Positions 50,564 to 59,329 of a DNA stretch of 64,000 nucleotides are shown piece by piece. The stretch's first letter is position 1. Every line of letters begins with the position of its first letter. Origin of the DNA: Streptomyces phaeolivaceus (lineage in GTDB: Bacteria; Actinomycetota; Actinomycetes; Streptomycetales; Streptomycetaceae); the NCBI RefSeq assembly GCF_009184865.1, contig NZ_CP045096.1, forward strand, positions 3,782,001-3,846,000, written 5' to 3'. The position numbers were made by a program, and so were the translations under genes. The notes under the pieces are model-generated. The model saw nothing but the letters and a program-made list of their open reading frames with translations. It made no database searches and was not told the origin of the DNA.

Positions 50564-50643
50564 CCGAGGGCGCACTCCTGGGGGGAGGGCGCCCTCGGAC
50601 GCGTGGCGGCCCGGCCGGTGGAGGGGAGACACCGGCCGGGCCG
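50564..50643. terminator. Tandem hairpins between rifF and rifM
   Basis: CCGAGGGCGC/GCGCCCTCGG (50564-50573 with 50589-50598) is followed by CGGCCCGGCCGGTG/CACCGGCCGGGCCG (50607-50620 with 50630-50643). Two terminators separate these convergent genes. Confidence 0.85.
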
Positions 50644-50675
50644 CGGGAGGGGCGGATGGCGAAGAGGCTGCTGGA

Positions 50676-51392
50676 TCAGGCGACTTCGGCCACCGTCGGG
50701 CACAGGGCCAGCAGCTCGTCCGGCCGGTGCAGGGCCACGTCCGGGGCGGCGGCGAGGAGTTCGGCCGCGTCGCACTCGCCCCACAGCGCGGCCACCGTGG
50801 CGACACCGGCCGCGCGGGCCGCCGAGATGTCGGTGACGGCGTCGCCGACCATCATGGCCTCCTCGGGACGGGCACCGAGCAGTTCCAGCGCACGCAGCAC
50901 GATGTCGGGCGCGGGCTTGGCCCGGGCCACCTCGTCGGAGCCGAGCACATGGTCGAAGTGGTGCAGGACACCGAGGGTTTCCAGCAGGTGCCGGGCCCGG
51001 ACACCGGCCTTGCCGGTGGCGATGGCGGTACGGAAGCCACGCTCGCGCAGCTCCTCCAGCACCGGGGTGACGCCGGCGAACAGCGGAACCCGGCCGGCGA
51101 GCCGGTAGCTCTCCCGGACAAAGGGCTCCTCCATCTCCAGCGGCAGCCCCATGAGTTTCATGATGTCGGGAAAATATCGGCCGAGATGGCGCTCGTACTC
51201 CTCGAAGGGAGCCTTTCCGTCGCCGATGACCTCGGCATAGGCGATCGTGAACGCCTCCCGCATGACCGGAAAACTGTCCACGATCACACCGTCGAGATCG
51301 AAGACGACCACGCTCTTGGGGTGGCTGAACGGACCGTCGGCCGTGCCGACGGCGCCGGTCGTTTCGGGGGCGAAGGCGATACCAGAGTGCAT
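50676..51392 (-). CDS. rifM: HAD-superfamily phosphatase, RifM-like
   Basis: A 238-residue phosphoglycolate-phosphatase-like HAD protein: VFDLDGVIVDS (motif I, nucleophile Asp) at about 30-40, IATGKAGVRARHLLETLG (motif II Thr), and KPAPDIVLRAL with MMVGDAVTDISAARAAG (motifs III/IV). RifM homologues in AHBA clusters act with RifL and RifK in making UDP-kanosamine/kanosamine. The start at 51392 has AGGGAG nearby. Third gene of the leftward rifK-rifL-rifM set. Confidence 0.9.
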   Translation of the reverse strand: MHSGIAFAPETTGAVGTADGPFSHPKSVVVFDLDGVIVDSFPVMREAFTIAYAEVIGDGKAPFEEYERHLGRYFPDIMKLMGLPLEMEEPFVRESYRLAGRVPLFAGVTPVLEELRERGFRTAIATGKAGVRARHLLETLGVLHHFDHVLGSDEVARAKPAPDIVLRALELLGARPEEAMMVGDAVTDISAARAAGVATVAALWGECDAAELLAAAPDVALHRPDELLALCPTVAEVA

Positions 51393-51492
51393 GGGGATCT
51401 CCCTGACGTCGGTATATCGGTGCACGGCGGGGCTGGGAGCGCCGCGGGGCACTCCACGGCCCGCCGCACGGAGCTCGTGATGCCGGTCGGGT

Positions 51493-52590
51493 TCACACGG
51501 CGGCGGGCACCGCCGGCACGGGCCGGTACCGGCGCGCCGAGGCGTAGAGCCGTTCGATGACGCCGATGGTCCGGCGGGCCTCGGCGACGGCCCGGCCCTG
51601 GTAGCCGGGGTCGGTGAGCAGCCGGGGCAGGGCGCCGAGCTGACGGTCGTACTCCGCGCCGACCGGCTCCTCCTCGAACGGGACCGGCACGGTCTCACCG
51701 GCGCTCGCCAGCAGCAGTTCGGAGCCGCCCGCACGGTTGGGGCTGAACCCGAACGTGCACCGCAGCGAGATCGCCGCCGCGCTGCCCTCGACGCGGATCA
51801 TGGTGGTGTCCAGCACCTCGTGCGAGGCCCAGCTGGCCCGCAGGGCCACCGACACTCCGGTGGAGGTGACCAGGAAACCTCGCGCGGTGTCCTCGACGTC
51901 CCCGCCGCCGGCCAGGGCCGGACCCTCCCCGTGCCGCCAGGAGGTCCGGTGCGCGGCGGTGTCGAGGAAGTCACCCGAGACCGAGCCGAGGACCTGGTCG
52001 TAGTCGACGGCGCCGAGCAGCGGGGTGACCGTGTCCAGCAGATGCCAGCCGAGGTCGACCAGGGCACCGCCGCCGGACAGGTCGCCGCGGGTGAACCAGC
52101 CGCCCGCGTCCGGCACCCCCTTGGCCCGCACCCAGGACACGTCGATGTGCCGGATCTCGCCGGCCTTGCACGCCACAGCGGCGCCCAGTGCGGCGACGTC
52201 CGCGCGGTAGCGGGCGGCGCTTCCCGCGAGCAGCACAGCGCCGGCCTCGCGCTCGGCCGCGGCCAACTGGACCGCCTCGGCGGAGGAGAGACAGACGGGC
52301 TTCTCCAGGAAGACCGGCACTCCTCGCCGCAGCAGACCGGTGGCCACCGGAGTGTGCAGATGATTCGGTACAGCGACCACGGCGAGGTCCGCCAGATCGG
52401 TGGTCACGTCCGCGACGTCGGCCAGCACGCGGATGTCCGGCCAGGCCGCCGCGGCGGCCTCGCGGGCCGCCGGTGACGGGTCGGCCACCGCCACCACCTC
52501 GTACGCCGGGTGCGCGACCAGCCGCGACAGCCAGATCTCCCGCCCCGCCCAGCCGAGCCCCACGACGGCCACGCGCAGGCGCGCGGTCAC
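51493..52590 (-). CDS. rifL: Gfo/Idh/MocA oxidoreductase, RifL-like
   Basis: A 365-residue NAD(P)-dependent sugar oxidoreductase: VAVVGLGWAGREIWLSRL (dinucleotide loop), VVAVPNHLHTPVA, FLEKPVCLSS (EKP motif with catalytic Lys) and GGGALVDLGWHLLD. RifL is thought to oxidise C-3 of UDP-glucose so that RifK can transaminate it to UDP-kanosamine. It overlaps the AHBA synthase gene by 4 bases (ATGA at 52587-52590), which matches the known physical RifL-RifK partnership. Confidence 0.92.
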   Translation of the reverse strand: MTARLRVAVVGLGWAGREIWLSRLVAHPAYEVVAVADPSPAAREAAAAAWPDIRVLADVADVTTDLADLAVVAVPNHLHTPVATGLLRRGVPVFLEKPVCLSSAEAVQLAAAEREAGAVLLAGSAARYRADVAALGAAVACKAGEIRHIDVSWVRAKGVPDAGGWFTRGDLSGGGALVDLGWHLLDTVTPLLGAVDYDQVLGSVSGDFLDTAAHRTSWRHGEGPALAGGGDVEDTARGFLVTSTGVSVALRASWASHEVLDTTMIRVEGSAAAISLRCTFGFSPNRAGGSELLLASAGETVPVPFEEEPVGAEYDRQLGALPRLLTDPGYQGRAVAEARRTIGVIERLYASARRYRPVPAVPAAV

Positions 52591-53753
52591 AGCGTCGCCA
52601 GAGTGTCGGAGACGATGTCGGCGATCTGGTGCATCTCCCGCTCCCCGGCGAGCAGCGTGCGGTGGTGCAGCCAGATGGCGTCGGCGTACACCGCCTCGGT
52701 GTTCGGGCAGCGGGCGGCGATCGCCTCGACACTCTCCTCGGGTGCGCCGGCCTCCCAGAAGCCGTCCGAGCGGTAGATCGCGCGGAACGCGGCGAAGGCC
52801 GGCAGCCCGTGCTCGATCAGCGCGTCGACCAGCTGGTTACGGCGCTCGGCGGTCATACCGGGAATGCGGAACATCGCCATGTAGTGCGGGTTGCGGGTGG
52901 CCCGCTCGTCGACGGTCTGCGGCTGTACGCCGTCGATCTGGGCCAACAGACCCGACAGCACCGGCCAGTTACGCTCCCGGGTGTCGATCTGCCTGTTGAG
53001 CCGGGCCAGTTGGGCGCGCAGCACGCTCGCGGAGAACTCGTTCAACCGGAAGTTGGAGCCCGAGGTCTTGTGGTAGTAGTACCGGTCGGTGCTCGGACGG
53101 CCACAGCTGTGCCGCAGGAACGCCTGCTCGCGCTGCTCGGCGTCCACGAAGGTGACGAGACCGCCCTCGCCGGCCGTCATCAGCTTGCCGTTCTGGAAGC
53201 TGAACGCGGCGACCGCGCCCAGCTCGCCGACCTTCCGGCCCGCCCACTCCGCGCCGTGCGCGTGCGCGGCGTCCTGGATCAGCGGCACCCCGCTGTCCGC
53301 GGACAGTTTGCCCAGGGCGTCCATGTCGCACATCTGGCCGGCCATGTGGACCGGCATGATCGCCGCGGTGCGCGGGGTGATCGCGTTCGCGGCGGCCACC
53401 GGGTCGATGTTGTAGGTGTCCGGGTCGATGTCCACCGGCACGGCGACAGCACCGAGCCGCTGGGCCGCCTGCGACGAGGAGATGAAGGTGAACGCCGGCA
53501 CGATCACCTCGGTGCCGGGGCCCACGCCCAGGACCTGCAAGGCGAGTTCGAGGGCATGCGTGCCGTTGGTGACCGCCAGGGCGTGCGGGGTGCCGTGGTA
53601 GGCGCCGAACTCCTCCTCGAAGGTGTCGACCTCGCTGCCGCCCATCCGCCACCACTGGCCCTGGTCGAGAGCGCGAATGAGACCGGTGCGCTCCTCGTCC
53701 CCGAACTGCGGCCACGCCGGGAATTCAGGCTTCGGCCGAGAATTCTGAGTCAT
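52587..53753 (-). CDS. rifK: AHBA synthase (PLP-dependent aminotransferase fold), RifK-like
   Basis: A 388-residue DegT/DnrJ/EryC1-type enzyme, the signature gene of ansamycin and mitomycin clusters. It has GQWWRMGGSEVDTFEEEFGAYHG, NGTHALELAL, VPAFTFISSSQA, DAAHAHGAEW and the PLP lysine in FSFQNGKLMTAGEGG at about 188, plus the LNEFSASVLRAQL region. It aromatises aminodehydroshikimate to AHBA and, with RifL, makes UDP-kanosamine. It is divergent from the rifJ gene across a promoter containing CTAGGGGACCCCTA. Confidence 0.96.
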   Translation of the reverse strand: MTQNSRPKPEFPAWPQFGDEERTGLIRALDQGQWWRMGGSEVDTFEEEFGAYHGTPHALAVTNGTHALELALQVLGVGPGTEVIVPAFTFISSSQAAQRLGAVAVPVDIDPDTYNIDPVAAANAITPRTAAIMPVHMAGQMCDMDALGKLSADSGVPLIQDAAHAHGAEWAGRKVGELGAVAAFSFQNGKLMTAGEGGLVTFVDAEQREQAFLRHSCGRPSTDRYYYHKTSGSNFRLNEFSASVLRAQLARLNRQIDTRERNWPVLSGLLAQIDGVQPQTVDERATRNPHYMAMFRIPGMTAERRNQLVDALIEHGLPAFAAFRAIYRSDGFWEAGAPEESVEAIAARCPNTEAVYADAIWLHHRTLLAGEREMHQIADIVSDTLATL

Positions 53754-53821
53754 TTCTCTTTCACTCCTTCGCAGACAAAAACTGTGCCCCGAATCTACCG
53801 GGCCGGAAGTGAGCGGGTCAT

Positions 53822-53850
53822 CCCCCTAGGGGACCCCTATATCCCCCTTG
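53822..53850. promoter_or_regulatory. CCCTAGGGG/ATAGGGGTCC palindromic site between rifK and rifJ
   Basis: On the minus strand this reads AAGGGGGATATAGGGG, then TCCCCTAGGGGGA. It holds a TAGGGGtcCCCTA palindrome and a TATAGGGG element related to the ATAGGGGGGT at 13871 and 41012. It sits in the 181-bp divergent rifK/rifJ promoter and is a strong candidate for LuxR-type activator binding. Confidence 0.6.
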
Positions 53851-53934
53851 CCAAGGGTCGCGCTGCCGAATCACAATTCCTCTCCGCACGGCATTGCTCT
53901 AGCTTTTTCAGCAGTGCAGTCACCTGGAGGCGAC

Positions 53935-54378
53935 ATGAGCGAGCTGCTACTCCTGAACGGGCCGAACCTCGGCATTCTCGGGCGTCGTGAGCCCGAGATC
54001 TACGGCACGGAAACCTTGAACGACATAGCAGAAGCGGTGGCGGAAGAGATCGCCGACCGCGGCTGGAAGGTGAAGAATATTCAGCACGACTCGGAGGCGG
54101 AACTTATCCGCGCCATTCAGGACGGCTATGACACGGTGGGAGCCATCGTCAATCCCGGGGCGCTTATGATTGCGGGCTGGAGCCTGCGGGACGCACTGGC
54201 CAGTTACCCGCGCCCCTGGATAGAGGTGCACATTTCCAATATCTGGGCGCGGGAGTCCTTCCGGCACGCCTCGGTGATCGCCCCGATCGCCGACGGCCTG
54301 ATCGCAGGCCTCGGCTCCACGGGCTACAGGCTCGCGGCCCGGGCCCTGCTCGACCTGATCCCGGCCGAGGTCCGATGA
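53935..54378 (+). CDS. rifJ: AminoDHQ dehydratase (type II dehydroquinase), RifJ-like
   Basis: A 147-residue type II 3-dehydroquinase: LLLNGPNLGILGRREPEIYG (substrate loop with catalytic Arg and Tyr), NPGALMIAGWSLRDAL, WIEVHISNIWARESFRHAS with the catalytic His. It converts aminodehydroquinate to aminodehydroshikimate, the substrate of AHBA synthase. GGAGG lies 5 bases before ATG 53935. The gene overlaps the thioesterase start by 4 bases. Confidence 0.93.
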   Translation: MSELLLLNGPNLGILGRREPEIYGTETLNDIAEAVAEEIADRGWKVKNIQHDSEAELIRAIQDGYDTVGAIVNPGALMIAGWSLRDALASYPRPWIEVHISNIWARESFRHASVIAPIADGLIAGLGSTGYRLAARALLDLIPAEVR

Positions 54379-55154
54379 GCACGGCCACACCGGTGCACGG
54401 CCGCCCGACACCGGGCGGCCGTGCGGCCACCGATCCGTGGATACGGCGCTTCCAGGCGGCCCCCGACGCCCCCGTACGGCTGGTCTGCCTGCCGCACGCG
54501 GGCGGTTCGGCCGCGCTCTACGTCCCCTTCGCCCGCGCCCTGTCCCCCCTGGCGGACGTGCTGGCGATCCAGTACCCCGGCCGCCAGGACCGCCGCGTCG
54601 AGCCGGGCATCACCCGCCTCGACCACCTGGCCGACCTGGTGGCCGACGCGCTGGCCCCCTGGGCGGACCGCCCCCTGGTCGTCTTCGGGCACAGCATGGG
54701 CGCCCTCCTCGGCTACGAAGTGACGGCCCGCCTCGAATCGGCGGGCACCCCGCCCCGGGCCCTGATCGCCTCGGGCCGCCGGGCCCCCTCCCGCCACCGC
54801 GCGGAGTCGGTCCACCTGCGCACCGACGAGGGGGTCGTGGCCGAACTCAGACGACTGGGCGGCGTGGACCCCACCTTCCTCGACGACCCCGAACTCCGCG
54901 CGATGATCCTCCCGTCGGTCCGCACCGACTACGAAGCGATAGAGACCTACCGTCACCCACCCCGCCCACCCCTGAGCACCCCCCTCACGGTCCTCACCGG
55001 CGACATGGATCCCCAGGTCACCCCGGACGAGGCGAGGGCCTGGGCCCGCCACACCACGGGCACCTTCACCCTGCGCACCTTCACCGGCGGCCACTTCTAC
55101 CTCAACGAGCACATGCCCGAGGTGCGGGAGGTGCTACGAGGCATCCTGATGTGA
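54375..55154 (+). CDS. Type II thioesterase, RifR-like
   Basis: A 259-residue alpha/beta-hydrolase: VCLPHAGGSAALYVPFARAL, GHSMGALLGYEV with catalytic Ser at about 113, LTGDMDPQVTPDEA (Asp) and GGHFYLNEH (His). Editing thioesterases of this type remove stalled or mis-decarboxylated acyl groups from PKS ACPs. ATGA overlap with rifJ gives translational coupling. It is not a chain-release domain; release is assigned to the amide synthase. Confidence 0.92.
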   Translation: MSTATPVHGRPTPGGRAATDPWIRRFQAAPDAPVRLVCLPHAGGSAALYVPFARALSPLADVLAIQYPGRQDRRVEPGITRLDHLADLVADALAPWADRPLVVFGHSMGALLGYEVTARLESAGTPPRALIASGRRAPSRHRAESVHLRTDEGVVAELRRLGGVDPTFLDDPELRAMILPSVRTDYEAIETYRHPPRPPLSTPLTVLTGDMDPQVTPDEARAWARHTTGTFTLRTFTGGHFYLNEHMPEVREVLRGILM

Positions 55155-55574
55155 AGTGCCGTCGGGCCCGAGCGTCATGCCGTGGCTCGCAGTGGTCGTG
55201 ACACCGCGGCCACGGCCGCCGTTTCGGGTGTGTGCGGTGTCCGGTGGATCGTCGGTTCGCGCGTCGAGAGGTTGCCGTGCGCGCGGACGGACAGTCCGGC
55301 GCGTCCGGTACGGAACATCGCCAGGAACACCCGGCGGAGACCGGGGACGCAGGGGCCTACGCGGCTGCTCCGCCTCGCGGGCACGAACCTGGGTCGAAAA
55401 GGGTCGAAAAGCCGCTCGGCGCCCGCACGAGCCGTGCGACCGCCCGTGGTTCCGTCCCGCATGCACGGGCCGGCGGGGCTCCGTCCCGGTCGGCGCGGGG
55501 CAGCCGTCGTCGCCGTACATGGCCCCTCCCGGGGGACAAGCCGAAGCGGGCCCGCCCCACCCCGGGATCCCAAC

Positions 55575-55592
55575 AAACCACATGTGCGGTTT
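55575..55592. promoter_or_regulatory. ARE-like site in the gap after the thioesterase gene
   Basis: AAACCA-catgtg-CGGTTT differs from a perfect AAACCG-N6-CGGTTT palindrome by one base. No gene start is clearly associated, so its target is unknown. Confidence 0.55.
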
Positions 55593-56020
55593 ATAGAGGA
55601 TGAGGGCGCTCACCCGGCGGGCACATCAGCGCCAGCCGCCCTTCCCGTCGGGCACTCCCCCGCGGCGTCGACAACACCCGCCACAAGAGTGGGCAGGCCC
55701 CTTCGCTCGCACGACCGCGTTCCACACGGAGCAGGCCCTCCGCACGCTCCATCCGGCGGGCCTCCCTCCAGACGTCGACCGGGGGCACTCAAGAACGGCT
55801 GTGGACTCACCGGAGGCGGGACCCACCCGCGCGCACCCTCGACCCGCCGCACGGCCGAGAACGTACGCTTCACGGCACCACAGGCACCCCCCGGGACGAC
55901 CCACATCCCAGGGAAGACCCCGAGGTCAGCCCGCCCACCCGCGACCAGAGGGGCCGGAGTGCCGCCGACGGGAACCAGCCGGTCGCCGGGCCGCCCAGCC
56001 GGAATGACTGATACCGCTAG

Positions 56021-56045
56021 AAATTAAACCGGGTGGTATGTATCT
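56021..56045. promoter_or_regulatory. ARE-like operator of the AfsA-like gene
   Basis: Contains AAACCG (56026-56031) and GGTATGTAT. Its complement, ATACATACCACCCGGTTTAA, resembles ScbR sites in scbA promoters. It lies about 60 bp before the GBL synthase start. Confidence 0.6.
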
Positions 56046-56103
56046 TCACAGGCCTGAGGGACCTGCACATCAACTACACGCTTCTTGACTCAGGGGGAGA
56101 GAC

Positions 56104-57096
56104 ATGTCTGCGAGCACCTTCCGCGTCGAACATCCCATCACCGGCGCTCGTCCCGCCGAGAAGGGCAACGCAACGACGGGACGTGTCGTCCTGCCCCGTT
56201 TTCCGTCCCTGACCAGCACCGTTCCCAAGGAACTGGTGCACCGTGCCAGCGTCGCCGAGGTGATGCTCACCGACTGGGAACGCAAGGACGACACTCATTT
56301 CACCGTGGCCGCACAGTGGCCCCGTCGGCACGGCTTCTTCGACACCATCGACGGCTGCCACGACCCGCTTCTCATAGCGGAAACGGTCCGTCAGACCGGG
56401 ATCCTGCTGGCGCACGCGGAGTTCGACGTCCCGCTCGACCACCACTTCCTGATGTGGGACCTCGAAGTCGACGTCAGACCCGAGCACCTGCTCGTCGAGG
56501 CCACGCCGGCCTCTCTCGACATCGCGATCGCCTGCACGGACATCAAGCGCCGGGGCTCGAATCTCTCGGGGCTTCACTTCACGGCCGTGATCCACCGTGA
56601 CGGGCAGGTGGCGGCGACCGGGTCCGCCACCTTCACCTGCACGTCTCCGGCCGTCTACCGGCGCCTTCGTGCCGCCAGGATCAAGGACGGTGGCCCCACT
56701 CCTCTCGCGCTGACGAGCCCGACGGCACCGCAGACCGTCGGCCGGCTGTCGCCCACGGATGTCGTCCTGTCCCCGGTGCCGGAGCCGGGCTGCTGGCAGT
56801 TGAGAGTGGACACCCGGCATCCGGTGCTCTTCGACCATCCCGTCGACCACGTGCCGGGCATGGCGCTGCTGGAAGCCGTCCGCCAGGCCACGTCGGCGTT
56901 CCTGGGACGCGCCTGCCTGCCGGTCGGCATCACCACCGAGTTCATCCGCTATGCGGAGCTCGACGCCCCCTGCCTGATCGAGGTGTGCTCCCTTCCGCGG
57001 CACACGGACGGCGGGGAACGCGTGCTCGTGACCGGCCGTCAGAACGGCGGAATCGTCTTCACCTCCGCCGTGACCGTGGCACCGGCCTCGGCCTGA
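56104..57096 (+). CDS. AfsA/ScbA-family gamma-butyrolactone synthase
   Basis: A 330-residue protein with two AfsA repeats: VPKELVHRASVAEVMLTDWE followed by DPLLIAETVRQTGILLAHAE (first), and DHVPGMALLEAVRQATSAFL (second). AfsA enzymes join dihydroxyacetone phosphate to a beta-keto acyl group, the committed step of A-factor/SCB-type autoregulators. With the receptor, HAD and SDR genes that follow it forms a complete-looking GBL module. ATG 56104 has CAGGGGGAGAG upstream. Confidence 0.93.
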   Translation: MSASTFRVEHPITGARPAEKGNATTGRVVLPRFPSLTSTVPKELVHRASVAEVMLTDWERKDDTHFTVAAQWPRRHGFFDTIDGCHDPLLIAETVRQTGILLAHAEFDVPLDHHFLMWDLEVDVRPEHLLVEATPASLDIAIACTDIKRRGSNLSGLHFTAVIHRDGQVAATGSATFTCTSPAVYRRLRAARIKDGGPTPLALTSPTAPQTVGRLSPTDVVLSPVPEPGCWQLRVDTRHPVLFDHPVDHVPGMALLEAVRQATSAFLGRACLPVGITTEFIRYAELDAPCLIEVCSLPRHTDGGERVLVTGRQNGGIVFTSAVTVAPASA

Positions 57097-57194
57097 ACGG
57101 TCGGCCGTTCCCCGCCTTCGGGCGACGCACGGCACCACCGTCCGCCGGGGCGCGGCAGCAGCGGCCCGCGACCGCTCGGATGTCCGGCGGCCGA

Positions 57195-57237
57195 CCGCCC
57201 TCGTCCGGCCCCGTGGTACGGGGCCGGACGAGGGCGG
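57195..57237. terminator. Terminator between the convergent AfsA-like and receptor genes
   Basis: CCGCCCTCGTCCGGCCCC (57195-57212) pairs perfectly with its complement at 57220-57237 around a 7-nt loop. The 330-bp gap 57097-57426 has no other recognisable feature. Confidence 0.9.
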
Positions 57238-57426
57238 GGACGCCTTTGCCGCTCTCTGGACCGGCTTCGTGTCGTCATGCGAGATCGCGAGACGCGTATG
57301 TCTGTCCGAACCCGAGTCGCGTCAGTCGCCGCCACGGCCCCACACGGCCCAGGCATCCGTTCTGACCTGGCGTTTCAGCACAGCGACCGACAGCAGCCGA
57401 GGTGCGGCGGATCGCTGCCGGGCGCG

Positions 57427-58074
57427 TCAGACCGAGGTGGGCACGAGGGCCGCCGCCTCACGGATGAGGCGTTCCCCGCGGTCTGCGGCGACGTCCAGAC
57501 GCATCAGCACCGCGGGCGAGGCGATGGAGGGCAGCAGGTGCTGCAGCAGTACCGAGACGCGGTACTCGACGTCCTCCAGGTCGGTCTCCAACTGGGCATA
57601 GAGCTGCACCCCGTTGAACGCGCTGACCACCAGTTCGGCGACCTCGCGCGGCACCACGTGCGACAGGGTCTCGCCGCGTTCGTGGGCTCGGGTCACGATC
57701 TCGGTCAGCGCATCGACCCACAGCGGCCAGGCGCTCCCGTAGTGCTTGCGGCCGGTGGGATCCGCCGAGAGCCGGGCCCCGGCCCGCAGAACGGGATCGA
57801 GCCGCAGCCGGTGGGCCACCGACATGGCGATGTCCACCATCTCCTGGAGCTTGATCTCCTGTTCGGGCAGTCGCTGGTCGGCCTGGACCTCCAGAACCCC
57901 TCGGGCCAGCGCTTCCTTGGAGTCGAAGTGGAAGTAGAGCGCGCCCTTGGTCACTCCCGCGGTCTTGAGGATGTCCGCGACCGTCGCCGCCGTGTACCCG
58001 TAATCCGCGAAAACCGTGGCGGCAGCCTCCAGCACGGCACGGCGGGTCCTGACCGCTCGCTCTTGCTGGGCCAC
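57427..58074 (-). CDS. Gamma-butyrolactone receptor (ScbR/ArpA-like TetR repressor)
   Basis: A 215-residue TetR protein: QQERAVRTRRAVLEAAATVF, then ATVADILKTAGVTKGALYFH, the nearly invariant receptor helix-turn-helix. The ligand domain has RLSADPTGRKHYGSAWPLWV with the Trp expected near the GBL pocket. GTG 58074 is chosen, with GGGGAG 6 bases upstream; the longer frame upstream reads through the operator. It lies convergent to the AfsA-like gene, the usual scbA/scbR pairing, and probably represses the AfsA-like, SARP, SDR and HAD genes through the ARE sites until the GBL accumulates. Confidence 0.93.
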   Translation of the reverse strand: MAQQERAVRTRRAVLEAAATVFADYGYTAATVADILKTAGVTKGALYFHFDSKEALARGVLEVQADQRLPEQEIKLQEMVDIAMSVAHRLRLDPVLRAGARLSADPTGRKHYGSAWPLWVDALTEIVTRAHERGETLSHVVPREVAELVVSAFNGVQLYAQLETDLEDVEYRVSVLLQHLLPSIASPAVLMRLDVAADRGERLIREAAALVPTSV

Positions 58075-58127
58075 TGGATCTCCCCTTCCCTCAAGCGAAC
58101 TTCGCCGCGTGACACGCACCGACGAAG

Positions 58128-58152
58128 AAAAAACCGTCCAGAAGGTACTGTA
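58128..58152. promoter_or_regulatory. ARE-like operator upstream of the receptor gene
   Basis: AAAAACCG, a 7-nt spacer and GGTACTGTA, about 55 bp upstream of the receptor start. One half-site is good, the other weak. Confidence 0.5.
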
Positions 58153-58383
58153 CTCGTTCCTCCATGCCTTCACCAGTGCTACCGGCGAATCCCCCTCCGT
58201 CCCGCTCCACGGCCTCTGATGCCCACGCCCTCCCCTCGACAACAGCAACATGCTGGTCAGGTGGGCCGCGGCGGGACCTTCCGGGGCCTCACGCGCCCTC
58301 TGCGGCAGAGGAAACCGAGAAGCGTGCAAAAGCATCCGGAGTGCTGGTTTCCGTACCTGGTCGGCGATCGCTTCCCCGCCGTG

Positions 58384-59106
58384 TCACACCATCGCAGAGA
58401 CACTGCGGTCGGCGCGCCCGGCGTCCGCGAGCCGCGGTCGGCCGGCCTCGGCCTCGGCCTCCACGGTCCTCAGCAGCCATTCGTCTATCCCGTCGAGCGA
58501 CCCGACCACGTGCCGCACCCCGGCCTCGCGCATCAACTGCCGCTGGAAGCTGTGGACGTAGCTGGTCGGATGTCCGATGAAGGACGCTCCCAGCGTCTGG
58601 GCGACCTCGGCCACACGCGCCACGTCGTCGATGAACAGCGTCTCGTCGCAGGGCAGTCCGAAGATGTCCTCGGCGATCTCCCGTACCCCCGGACGGAATC
58701 CGTTGGTGCACACGTACCCGGGGCCGTCGAAGTACGCGGCGAACGGGGCCAGATACCGGTCGAAGTGGGTCCGCTCCAGGCCGCCGTAACAGACCAGGGA
58801 CGCCCCGGTGGCGCGCAGCCGCTCAAGCAGCCCGCCGACCCCCGGGAGGACCCGCACGGGATGCTCCCGGAGGTACTCCTCCCGCTCCCGGAAGTACGCC
58901 TCCACGACCTCCTCGGGCACCGCCCCGGGCCCGCCCAGGGCCGCGGCGGCCCGGAGTTGCGACTGCGACAGCACGGTCCGTTCCAGTTCAGCGGTGTAGA
59001 CGCCGCCACGGCCGACCACGAACCGGTGGAAGACCGGACTGAAGGTGTCGTTCAGCAGAACCCCGTCGATGTTCACCGCGATCAGACGCACATGCCGAAA
59101 GGCCAC
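58384..59106 (-). CDS. HAD-family hydrolase, probable GBL-pathway phosphatase
   Basis: A 240-residue HAD-like protein. Its motif I region reads IAVNIDGVLLND (NIDG in place of the usual DxDG, so the nucleophile Asp of motif I is replaced by Asn with Asp two positions later). SLVCYGGLERTHFD and GLPCDETLFIDDVARVAEVAQ (motif IV) follow. GTG 59106 follows AAGG at a suitable distance; a second GTG at 59091 is possible. It is divergent from the SDR gene over an ARE palindrome. AfsA-type synthesis needs a dephosphorylation step, and this is the obvious candidate, though the unusual motif I leaves activity open. Confidence 0.75.
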   Translation of the reverse strand: MAFRHVRLIAVNIDGVLLNDTFSPVFHRFVVGRGGVYTAELERTVLSQSQLRAAAALGGPGAVPEEVVEAYFREREEYLREHPVRVLPGVGGLLERLRATGASLVCYGGLERTHFDRYLAPFAAYFDGPGYVCTNGFRPGVREIAEDIFGLPCDETLFIDDVARVAEVAQTLGASFIGHPTSYVHSFQRQLMREAGVRHVVGSLDGIDEWLLRTVEAEAEAGRPRLADAGRADRSVSAMV

Positions 59107-59184
59107 TGGGACCACCTTGGGTCGAGCCGCACGGATGCGGGCCTGAGGATGTCGGGTGACGGGAGCATCACCCGGCTCATTATT

Positions 59185-59202
59185 AAACCGGTCATGCGGT
59201 TT
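59185..59202. promoter_or_regulatory. ARE operator between the HAD and SDR genes
   Basis: Perfect AAACCG-gtcatg-CGGTTT palindrome in the 223-bp divergent promoter region, flanked by TTATT and TTTTT runs. Receptor control of both GBL-processing genes is expected. Confidence 0.78.
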
Positions 59203-59329
59203 TTTCAACACCTGCTGGAGAGAGCTCGTCGCGTACGTCGGCCCACGCCGCCGCGCACGAGGCCGTACGGGAAACTTCCTGACGAGTCCGATCGAGACAC
59301 CGCTGTCACAGCGAACACGGGGGAAGACA

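Larger units (their letters stand above)
55155..56103. other. About 950 bp without a convincing gene
   Basis: Open frames exist on both strands (for example from an ATG at 55600) but none shows a family motif or normal codon pattern, and they are rich in Arg/Pro/Gly as expected of shadow frames. The stretch contains an ARE-like site at 55575-55592 and the promoter of the AfsA-like gene at its right end. It may hold a decayed gene; I cannot identify one. Confidence 0.5.
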
